Positions 6,801 through 11,130 of a stretch of 11,130 bases of DNA are shown here, in pieces. Every line of letters starts with the position of its first letter. The first letter of the stretch is position 1. The position numbers and the translations under genes are program-made. Below the pieces are notes generated by a model. That model did not search any database, was not told the DNA's origin, and was given only the letters and a program-made list of their open reading frames with translations. Source of the DNA: an uncultured Anaerotruncus sp. (lineage in GTDB: Bacteria; Bacillota; Clostridia; Oscillospirales; Ruminococcaceae); contig CAJUJI010000102.1 of assembly GCA_910586875.1 (NCBI GenBank), forward strand, positions 1-11,130. The letters run 5' to 3'.

Positions 6801-8079
6801 TATCCGCTGCAAGCGCCTTTAAAGAGCGAAATGCACTGCCGGAATAGCCGCCAATCTTTTCCTGGTCAATCAATTGTTTTGAAAGCTGCTCCATCACCGC
6901 CCAACCATAATTGGGGGTGCCAAGCTGCTCGTTGGCATGTAGCGTGTATAGACGAATTCCAGCCGTACCAGCCACCTGGGACCACCAGGAGGCAACCGTA
7001 CGGAACTCCGCCTTAGGGTCGGTGGTAGAGCCGAAATTTTTGATCATCGCAAAGTCAAATCGTCCGCTCTCGACAAACGCCTTGGTGTCTGCGTTCCCGT
7101 CGCTCAGTGAGGTATAGTCCGCCGATGTTTCGGACCCAACCTCGTTAGCGGACGCATTCTCCCAGACCGCATCCACCAGCAGTCCAACCTGGGTGCCGGG
7201 CGCAGCCTTGCGCACCGACGCAGCCGCAGTTTCTACCAGCGCCTGCGGCACCTGACGCAGATAGTTCTCATAGCCAATTCCGCCGCCAAAGCGGTTATAT
7301 TGCGCATAAGCATCTGCGCTGGGCGCCATATCATAATTGTTCAGCAGAATACCATCAAACTCGTACTTTTCCGCAAACTCGCTGATACACTCGCGCACCA
7401 GGTCTAGGGTCTCGCCATCCGCCGCGCACGCCCGCAAATGCTGGCCGCCCGCATCTACTAAATCGGATACATCATAGGTGGCGAATACATACAGCCCCAA
7501 CTCACGCGCCTTGTCCACCAGGTAGCCTACACAGTCTAAATCCACCTGCGCCTGTGGCAGCACAGAGCTGGAAAATAACACCGCATCATTGTATTTCGTG
7601 TCGATGATGATGGTGTTCATGGTCAGCTCTTTGACCTTTGCAAGCGCTTGGTCGAGCTGTGCTGCAAGCGCGGCCTGGCTGGTATCCCCGGTCAGGTAGT
7701 CTCTGCCTGCCACAATCTGCACCGCGCGCAGCTCATCCGGAATATTAAAGAAAACAGGGGTCTCCTCTTTTGGCTCCTCCGGTTTGCCAGGCTTGTCCTC
7801 CTCGGAGGGGTCGGACGATTCCGGTTCACCCTGCGACTCATCCGGCCCGCTTTGTTTCGGCGGCTCCGGTTTTTCCGATGCAGATTGCTCTGGTAGCTCA
7901 GATTCCTCCGACTCTGACGGCTCCGAAACCGAAACACTGGCAGGCCGATCGGTATTTTTTTCCATATCATTAAACAGAATTGCAAATACCACAAGAAACA
8001 CCGTCAACAGCACAAATAGCATTGACAGTAAAACTGCAAGTAATTTTCGATTTTGGGATTGTTTTTTTCGTCTGGTCAA
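3862..8079 (-). CDS. Membrane-anchored N-acetylmuramoyl-L-alanine amidase with GHL10-like barrel and Big_2 repeats
   Basis: About 1405 residues, a cell-surface peptidoglycan hydrolase. A basic N-terminus is followed by one membrane segment (12-36, type II anchor), then a Ser/Glu/Pro linker (40-108). Next come a GHL10-like barrel (about 115-450), two beta-rich modules (about 455-628) and an AMIN-like region (about 635-810). The amidase_3 domain follows (about 814-988), then an acidic linker (about 996-1018) and four Big_2 domains (about 1019-1088, 1107-1189, 1198-1289, 1318-1405). All amidase zinc/catalytic residues are present: His824 in DPGHGG, Glu840, His890 in SVHSN, and Glu952 in AEMGF. 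It should cut the bond between MurNAc and L-Ala. The barrel matches the adjacent lipoprotein but has Asn-Asn (247-248) where that has Asp-Asp, so it may be inactive. The TTG at 8079 is preferred as start because AGAGG lies eight bases upstream; an in-frame TTG at 8097 lacks a ribosome site. It probably follows the lipoprotein gene in one operon. Confidence 0.9.
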   Translation of the reverse strand: MTRRKKQSQNRKLLAVLLSMLFVLLTVFLVVFAILFNDMEKNTDRPASVSVSEPSESEESELPEQSASEKPEPPKQSGPDESQGEPESSDPSEEDKPGKPEEPKEETPVFFNIPDELRAVQIVAGRDYLTGDTSQAALAAQLDQALAKVKELTMNTIIIDTKYNDAVLFSSSVLPQAQVDLDCVGYLVDKARELGLYVFATYDVSDLVDAGGQHLRACAADGETLDLVRECISEFAEKYEFDGILLNNYDMAPSADAYAQYNRFGGGIGYENYLRQVPQALVETAAASVRKAAPGTQVGLLVDAVWENASANEVGSETSADYTSLSDGNADTKAFVESGRFDFAMIKNFGSTTDPKAEFRTVASWWSQVAGTAGIRLYTLHANEQLGTPNYGWAVMEQLSKQLIDQEKIGGYSGSAFRSLKALAADNGGTTTTLVQYMNDQIDATYVLQQLSISKPAELTYKTREPTVTFQGASDPREPVTINGEPVQRNESGYFTVTKDLKEGLNTFAISHKNKTFTYNITREIIVLREIQPTGKISVDGGMTVTITALAYQGSSVTATVGGQTVTLSPSEIEDDSIDRESGYQLYVGVFTAPSASETATSLGTIKVTATMSDGHSMTLEGAAVTVNKKAKMGDGVVVQVTADQAETFPISTLNDNSDPNYYPLPKGTVDRTYGSEIIYKNGTKTYTYWKLQSGVRVYSDHITTGGQMPDNNEISSMSIKSSGQFTDVTLATGSKIPYRVSYDGSKIVFQFEYTAKVPDSSTANNALFKSAEWSGSNLTLNFRRSGGFLGYRAFYDDANRLVLRFNNSPGSLSGARIVVDPGHGGNDPGALGFYPGKDEADINLEVAQKLVNELKNQGATVLMVTPGSTMASRLAAARAFNPQVLVSVHSNTNVKSAPKGSEAYYFYPFQKQLAANVASNVSSALNTNNRGAKAGLYYMTRESQFACILAEMGFVSNESEYTKLINAKTQTKIAQGMAAAINSYLGGAATDYRPSDDDAEDEEDDDEPDSSEEQDDQITLDKTTLNLEVGESYTLKASDEVDFVSEDEEIASVSAGGKVTALARGTTYILAQVDDETVAECEVVVREKGASGSSSSSSSSSSSGTAKVSSVSLNTDELELRVDDTYTLKATVSPSDAADQALAWESDDESVATVSSSGVVKAIGEGYTTITVRTKDGDYTDSCEVEVSESSGAGGLVRSVSISGESEVAVESRITLSASVSPSDAKDTGVKWTVSDSTIAQLSKVYKDDGSLDEQKIKLEGLKNGMVEVTATAYDDGKAKDTVTIKVGTGKGSGSSSSSKEDDEEDEDTKPQKGVLVQSITISGPSKLELESREVYTATVSPANAEDPGVKWSVSDSDILYLYRDDSDENKVKVEGLKKGTAELIATAYDDGKVTQRIKITVSD
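3865..5025 (-). repeat. Four tandem Big_2 (bacterial Ig-like) domain repeats
   Basis: The 3' end of the amidase gene encodes four Ig-like units, each with the pattern V-x-L-x-V-x2-x-Y-T-L ... W-x-S-D ... A-T-V/I ... G-x-V/A-x-A. The last two are closest to each other and share 22 identical bases (3897-3918 and 4242-4263, 345 bp apart), which encode the TAYDDGK motif. This suggests a recent duplication or gene conversion. The units are separated by Ser-rich and Asp/Glu-rich linkers. Such domains usually serve as wall or carbohydrate contacts or as spacers. Confidence 0.85.
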
Positions 8080-8087
8080 TAAAAAAT

Positions 8088-8092
8088 CCTCT
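8088..8092 (-). promoter_or_regulatory. Ribosome binding site favouring the TTG start at 8079
   Basis: AGAGG on the minus strand, followed by an eight-base A/T spacer and TTG at 8079-8077. The alternative in-frame TTG at 8097 has no Shine-Dalgarno sequence at a workable distance, and the nearby ATG at 8104 is out of frame. The choice changes the N-terminus by six residues and leaves the membrane anchor unaffected. Confidence 0.6.
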
Positions 8093-8097
8093 TTCAA

Positions 8098-8151
8098 CTT
8101 TCATGCAGCAGCGGCCAGGGGCGCTGCCCCCAGGCCCCGCAGACTTGAAAG
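8098..8151. repeat. GC-rich imperfect inverted repeat, REP-like intergenic element
   Basis: Outer arms CTTTCA (8098-8103) and TGAAAG (8146-8151) flank a GC-rich core hairpin at 8111-8140. In the core, GGCC and GGGGC pair with GCCCC and GGCC around a GCT loop, with mismatches. It fills the gap between the two wall-protein genes; the rest (8152-8214) includes a T6 run at 8163-8168 but no gene. The core is more GC-rich than its surroundings and resembles dispersed intergenic repeats seen in clostridial genomes. Only one copy is in this window, so repeat status is inference. Confidence 0.45.
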
Positions 8152-8214
8152 GCTGGCGGAACTTTTTTGCCCGCTACACGACCTCTTGCGATGAAATTGT
8201 TCCGCGCATTTCAA

Positions 8215-9840
8215 TTATAGAATCGCCCGCAAGCTCTCCTTTTCCGCCTGGATTTGCTGTGATTGGTTCACAAACAGAGAGTCATAACTATACAAGGCAA
8301 AGCCGCCATAATGGGAAGCTTCGCGGGCAGTTTCCACCATTCTCGCAAGGATATCGGTGGTATTTAACCATTCATTTTTTCCGTCGCCAGCCCACTCGTC
8401 TACCGTTCCAAGCTTATAGGCCGCCAGCCCCGCATACAGCTTGATGCCGGGCACCTTAATCATATTATTCCAGCGTTCAACAGTTGCGGCATAGGGATAT
8501 TTCGTATTATCAAAGCCGAAATAAATCTGCGGGCAGATATAGTCTAAATAGCCTGGATTCGCCAGCCACTTTGCAACATCGATAAACTGTCCATCGTAGT
8601 TATTTTCCACATTTCCCTGTGGGCTGATGCCAAACAAACACTCCGGCTTGATCGCTTTGATGGCAGCATACACCTCACGCACCAGAATATTTACATTCTC
8701 TCGGCGCCAAACCTCCTGTGTCAGTGAAGAACCGCTCTCCTGATAGGTTACTTCATCAAATGACAAATCGGTGGTGGGATAGAAATAATCATCAAAATGA
8801 ACACCATCCACCTCATAATTGGAAACGATCTCTTTTACCCCGTTGAGAATCAGTTTTCGCGCTTCTGCGCTGCCTGGATTGTAATAAACGCCGCCGTTCC
8901 AGGAGAGTGCACCACCGGATTTCAGCAGCTTATGTGCAGGGTTTCCCTTTTCCAGCTCATGATGACTGCTGCTAGGGCTGATCCGGTAAGGATTCAGCCA
9001 AGCCTCAATTCGCAGATCGTGCTGGTCCGCCAGCTCGCACATAATTTTTAGCGGGTCATAGCCTGGATTGGTTCCTTCCTCTCCTGTGAGAATATGTGAC
9101 CACGGGAAATATTTGGAAGGATACAGTGCATCTCCAAACGGACGCACCTGCGCAAATACAGTATTGCAACCAAAATCTGCTATCTTTTTAAACGCAGCAT
9201 CCATATTTGCACGAAACTGCGTTTCCGTCTGGTTTTTAGCCAACGGACCAAAGCTTAGATAGGAAATCCACACCCCGCGTACCTCTGTAGCTATCTTCTG
9301 TGCCGCCAGCGTTTGCACCTGTTGTTTTGATGTCTCTGTCTGTGGTGCGCTACCCAGAGGGATAATATTCACATCTGCCACACCAGAGCTGCTTTCGGAA
9401 GGATTGACTGGCTTTTCAGGCTCCTGCACCACAGGTGCTGATTCGCTGGAGGACACAGGCTCCGGCTCGCTGGAGGACGCAAGCTCCGGCTCGCTGGAGG
9501 ACGCAAGCTCCGGCTCGCTGGAGGACGCAGGCTCCGGCTCGCTGGAGGACGCAGGCTCCGGCTCGCTGGAGGACGCAGGCTCAGGTTGACTGGAAGTATC
9601 CTCCTGCGCATTTCCACCAGTAGGCGCAAGCGAAGAAGCCTCCGAGGAGCTTTCCTCCAACAGCTCTTTGGGCGGCTCACTGCTTTCATTGCCATAAACA
9701 CTTTCCTGGTCTGGCCGCCGCAGCTCAACACTCGAGCTGACCAGGTTCACAATTTCCGGTTCTTTATTGGTAGAAACACTGCACCCCGGCAGCGCAGCAA
9801 TTATGACTGCCGCCAAAAATGCTGTCAAAAGCTTTTTCAT
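8215..9840 (-). CDS. GHL10-family (PF02638) glycoside hydrolase-like lipoprotein
   Basis: 541-residue surface lipoprotein. A signal peptide with lipobox LPGC (17-20) makes Cys20 the likely lipid-modified residue. Residues 30-180 are a Ser/Glu/Pro-rich stalk containing an eight-residue tandem repeat (about 86-133). The GHL10 barrel spans about 185-525, beginning with EVRGVWISYLSF. Family motifs are NTVFAQVRPFGDALYPSKY (226-244), RIEAWLNPYR (277-286), DGVHFDDYFYP (345-355), GISPQGN (404-410) and CPQIYFGF (436-443). All look intact, so it is probably active. The E. coli family member DigH cuts peptidoglycan glycan strands that amidases have stripped of peptides; the same role here is inference, supported by the amidase gene directly downstream. 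The start is the ATG at 9840, with AAGGAGA upstream; a GTG at 9861 in the same frame would spoil the signal peptide. A good promoter lies at 9919-9947. Confidence 0.9.
   Translation of the reverse strand: MKKLLTAFLAAVIIAALPGCSVSTNKEPEIVNLVSSSVELRRPDQESVYGNESSEPPKELLEESSSEASSLAPTGGNAQEDTSSQPEPASSSEPEPASSSEPEPASSSEPELASSSEPELASSSEPEPVSSSESAPVVQEPEKPVNPSESSSGVADVNIIPLGSAPQTETSKQQVQTLAAQKIATEVRGVWISYLSFGPLAKNQTETQFRANMDAAFKKIADFGCNTVFAQVRPFGDALYPSKYFPWSHILTGEEGTNPGYDPLKIMCELADQHDLRIEAWLNPYRISPSSSHHELEKGNPAHKLLKSGGALSWNGGVYYNPGSAEARKLILNGVKEIVSNYEVDGVHFDDYFYPTTDLSFDEVTYQESGSSLTQEVWRRENVNILVREVYAAIKAIKPECLFGISPQGNVENNYDGQFIDVAKWLANPGYLDYICPQIYFGFDNTKYPYAATVERWNNMIKVPGIKLYAGLAAYKLGTVDEWAGDGKNEWLNTTDILARMVETAREASHYGGFALYSYDSLFVNQSQQIQAEKESLRAIL
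9443..9586 (-). repeat. Six copies of a 24-bp in-frame tandem repeat
   Basis: Six contiguous 24-bp units starting at 9443, 9467, 9491, 9515, 9539 and 9563 differ by only a few bases. On the minus strand each encodes an eight-residue unit of the type SSSEPEPA, with Leu or Val variants. They lie in the stalk between the lipid anchor and the catalytic domain. The length is a multiple of three, so copy-number change would lengthen or shorten the stalk without a frameshift. Confidence 0.97.
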
Positions 9841-9918
9841 GCGATCTCCTTTTCCGCCCACCCGTTGGCTGAGCCAGACGACAAAAACTATGCAATTTCG
9901 ATCTGCTTTAACTCTCTT

Positions 9919-9947
9919 ATTTTACACGTTTCCACCTTTCCGGTCAA
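9919..9947 (-). promoter_or_regulatory. Promoter of the GHL10 lipoprotein / amidase cluster
   Basis: On the minus strand TTGACC (9947-9942), a 17-bp spacer and TAAAAT (9924-9919). The predicted start is near 9912, giving a leader of about 70 nt to the ATG at 9840. It stands back to back with the zinc-ribbon promoter; the two -35 boxes are 14 bp apart. Confidence 0.7.
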
Positions 9948-9958
9948 TAGCTTTCCGG
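9936..9958. promoter_or_regulatory. Direct repeat CTTTCCGG between divergent promoters
   Basis: CTTTCCGG occurs at 9936-9943 and again at 9951-9958, 15 bp start to start. It overlaps or abuts the -35 box of the lipoprotein promoter and lies next to that of the zinc-ribbon gene. It could be a shared operator, but nothing in the window identifies a regulator. Confidence 0.25.
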
Positions 9959-9961
9959 CGG

Positions 9962-9989
9962 TTGACATTTTCAAAATTTCGGATACACT
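9962..9989 (+). promoter_or_regulatory. Promoter of the zinc-ribbon gene
   Basis: Perfect TTGACA at 9962-9967, a 16-bp spacer, then TACACT at 9984-9989 (four of six matches to the consensus). The start would be near 9996, leaving a very short leader that begins at the ribosome site GAGAAGGG (9995-10002). Confidence 0.65.
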
Positions 9990-10009
9990 AGAAAGAGAAG
10001 GGATGAGCG

Positions 10010-10381
10010 ATGATGTTTTTTATAGGTATATTCGGGACAGGCTCTAAAGTAGCACCTATTGGAGAAATTTCCTGCGACTGCTGTCCGATCTGCGGCAAGC
10101 CGGTACTACTGCACGTTTGCCGCCGCTACAACTATTTTCATGCGTTTTTTCTGCCGTTGTTCCGGTTCGGCGGCAGCTATTTAGCCACCTGCCCCAGCTG
10201 CGCCAGTGTATTTGAACTGCGTCCTGAGCTCGGCAAGCCGCTCGAAAAGGGAGAGCGGGTCTCTGCGCAGGCATCAGATTTACATTTGCTAAAAAATAAT
10301 CTTGTTCCGCACTGTCCTTCCTGTGGGGCAGCGCAAGCCACCGGAAATGTATTTTGCAGCCAGTGTGGTGCAAAGCTCTGA
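10010..10381 (+). CDS. Small protein with two zinc ribbons, function unknown
   Basis: 123 residues, cytoplasmic by appearance, no signal peptide. The first part begins MMFFIGIFGTGSK and continues through a hydrophobic, aromatic stretch YNYFHAFFLPLFRFGGSYL (40-58). This is the pattern of the small zinc-ribbon family common in Firmicutes (zinc_ribbon_15-like, PF17032 by recollection). Its metal site would use Cys25-x2-Cys28 and Cys61-x2-Cys64. A second, C-terminal ribbon has Cys102-x2-Cys105 and Cys116-x2-Cys119 (HCPSCG...FCSQCGAKL). The ATG at 10010 has GAGAAGGG seven bases upstream; the next codon is also ATG. It is transcribed divergently from the lipoprotein gene and ends before a shared terminator. 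No catalytic motif is seen; a structural, nucleic-acid or protein-binding role is possible but unproven. Confidence 0.85.
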   Translation: MMFFIGIFGTGSKVAPIGEISCDCCPICGKPVLLHVCRRYNYFHAFFLPLFRFGGSYLATCPSCASVFELRPELGKPLEKGERVSAQASDLHLLKNNLVPHCPSCGAAQATGNVFCSQCGAKL

Positions 10382-10444
10382 AAACCGCTTTGTGCAATGT
10401 ACAAAAAGGTTGCCCGGTTTCTCAAGGACGCCACCTCTAGCTCT

Positions 10445-10500
10445 ATAAAAAGAAGGCAAGCACCATATCCACAAAAGAACGGTGCTTGCTTTCTTTTTAT
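10445..10500. terminator. Bidirectional intrinsic terminator between the zinc-ribbon and DUF1836 genes
   Basis: 20-bp inverted repeat (arms 10445-10464 and 10481-10500) with one mismatch and a 16-nt loop. The outer ends are A5 on one side and T5 on the other, giving a U-run in either direction. It lies 63 nt after the zinc-ribbon stop and 14 nt after the DUF1836 stop. Confidence 0.88.
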
Positions 10501-10514
10501 CAGGGCTTTTTCTT

Positions 10515-11054
10515 TTAGGACGCAGAATTCTCCTGCCGTTTATCGATAGCCGTCTCACAAAGACGCCGTAAAAACGTGGCGCCTGAAGAAAGTGCCAGCA
10601 ACATTGCAAGCAGCTGCTCCTCTGTAGGTGGTTTTTGCAGCTTTCCAAAGGTTTCCTGCAACAGCACAGGAAGCTGCTGACGCAGATTCTCCTTGTATTC
10701 CAGTGATTTTGCATATGCCGCCTCAAAATCAATCGAAGCATCCTTGCGCCCCATCAGCGCTTTGATATCCGCCAGATTGAGGTTTTGCTTGAGATTAAGA
10801 ATGCACAATAGCTGCATCATTTGTGTGCGGGTATACTTCTTTCCGCGCACGGGCATAATAAGATGCTCCTTGCTGTAATTGTTAATCATCGTTTTGGTCA
10901 GCAGCTTATCCGACGGGCGGCGTTTATTTGCTGCCAACCCCTCATCGAATAGGGTTAAAATCTGGTCCATATACAGGTCCAATTTGGGCAGGTCTCCCGG
11001 CGTTAAATCTGCGTCCAAAAAAGCAAGCTGCATCCAGCTTTCCAATAAATCCAT
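10515..11054 (-). CDS. DUF1836 domain protein
   Basis: 179-residue cytoplasmic protein of the DUF1836 family (PF08876), widespread in Firmicutes and without an established function. The typical family core is visible: a region PKLDLYMDQILTLFDE (23-38), then LLTKTMINNYSKEHLIMPV (51-69), then KKYTRTQMMQLLCILNLKQ (72-90) and LADIKAL (94-100). The helical layout with TKTMINNY followed by a KY-T motif resembles a MerR-like helix-turn-helix, so DNA binding is possible but inferred. The C-terminal part (110-179) is helical and variable. The ATG at 11054 has a strong AAGGAGGA upstream; an ATG at 11105 in the same frame would overlap the candidate promoter and lacks a ribosome site. It is monocistronic within the window. 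Confidence 0.88.
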   Translation of the reverse strand: MDLLESWMQLAFLDADLTPGDLPKLDLYMDQILTLFDEGLAANKRRPSDKLLTKTMINNYSKEHLIMPVRGKKYTRTQMMQLLCILNLKQNLNLADIKALMGRKDASIDFEAAYAKSLEYKENLRQQLPVLLQETFGKLQKPPTEEQLLAMLLALSSGATFLRRLCETAIDKRQENSAS

Positions 11055-11060
11055 TCCGAT

Positions 11061-11068
11061 TCCTCCTT
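11061..11068 (-). promoter_or_regulatory. Ribosome binding site fixing the DUF1836 start at 11054
   Basis: AAGGAGGA on the minus strand, six bases before the ATG at 11054. It argues against the longer reading from 11105. Confidence 0.8.
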
Positions 11069-11076
11069 CTGCTTCT

Positions 11077-11105
11077 ATTCTACCGAAAAATTTCTTCCGA
11101 CGCAA
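11077..11105 (-). promoter_or_regulatory. Candidate promoter of the DUF1836 gene
   Basis: On the minus strand TTGCGT (11105-11100), a 17-bp spacer and TAGAAT (11082-11077). The -10 matches five of six consensus bases, but the -35 only the TTG. The implied leader is about 15 nt, just enough to hold the ribosome site. Confidence 0.45.
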
Positions 11106-11130
11106 GATGCTATTGCAATTTCTTTATAAT

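Noticed and set aside
8214..8219. TATAAT at the end of the lipoprotein gene as a separate promoter for the amidase gene
   Set aside because: No -35 box at 16-18 bp upstream and no extended -10; read-through from the lipoprotein promoter is simpler.
7980..8444. Plus-strand open frame crossing the gap between the two wall genes
   Set aside because: It runs antisense over the ends of both real genes and through the GC-rich repeat element, with no ribosome site or domain.
9443..9586. Tandem array that could be taken for a CRISPR
   Set aside because: Units are contiguous with no unique spacers, are not palindromic, and read in frame as a Ser/Glu/Pro stalk.

Overview
The window looks like chromosomal DNA of an anaerobic, Gram-positive member of the Clostridia (an Oscillospiraceae/Ruminococcaceae-type gut Firmicute is my inference). 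The reasons are moderate GC content, strong AGGAGG-type ribosome binding sites, TTGACA/TATAAT-type promoters, an electron-bifurcating NfnAB pair, a lipoprotein and a membrane-anchored wall amidase with Big_2 repeats, and a DUF1836 protein. I cannot name a species. Seven protein genes are supported; no tRNA, rRNA, CRISPR array, phage or transposase gene is visible.

Layout. (1) 93-1322, plus strand: a ROK-family transcriptional regulator with an N-terminal winged helix. It converges on (2) the nfnA-nfnB operon on the minus strand (3693 to 1461), and the two share a perfect 20-bp-stem bidirectional terminator (1398-1440). nfnA and nfnB overlap by 8 bp and encode the NADH-dependent reduced ferredoxin:NADP+ oxidoreductase. 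A candidate nfn promoter overlaps the 3' end of the preceding gene, which puts a 13-bp CG-rich hairpin (3764-3793) in the presumed nfn leader. (3) 9840 to 3862, minus strand: a two-gene cell-wall cluster. The first gene encodes a GHL10-family (PF02638) lipoprotein with a tandem-repeat Ser/Glu/Pro stalk. The second encodes a roughly 1405-residue membrane-anchored protein with a divergent GHL10-like barrel, beta-rich modules, an intact zinc amidase_3 domain and four C-terminal Big_2 domains. A GC-rich repeat-like element lies between them. (4) 10010-10381, plus strand: a small protein with two zinc ribbons, transcribed divergently from the lipoprotein gene. (5) 11054 to 10515, minus strand: a DUF1836 protein converging on the zinc-ribbon gene across a second bidirectional terminator (10445-10500).

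How the genes may work together. NfnAB couples NADH and reduced ferredoxin to NADPH production in the cytoplasm. The two wall proteins look like one functional unit. The amidase strips stem peptides from peptidoglycan, and characterised GHL10 proteins such as E. coli DigH cut the resulting naked glycan strands. The large protein joins an active-looking amidase to a GHL10-like barrel that has lost several residues conserved in its neighbour, which suggests a binding rather than a cutting role. This is the most unusual feature of the window. The ROK, zinc-ribbon and DUF1836 genes have no evident functional tie to these.
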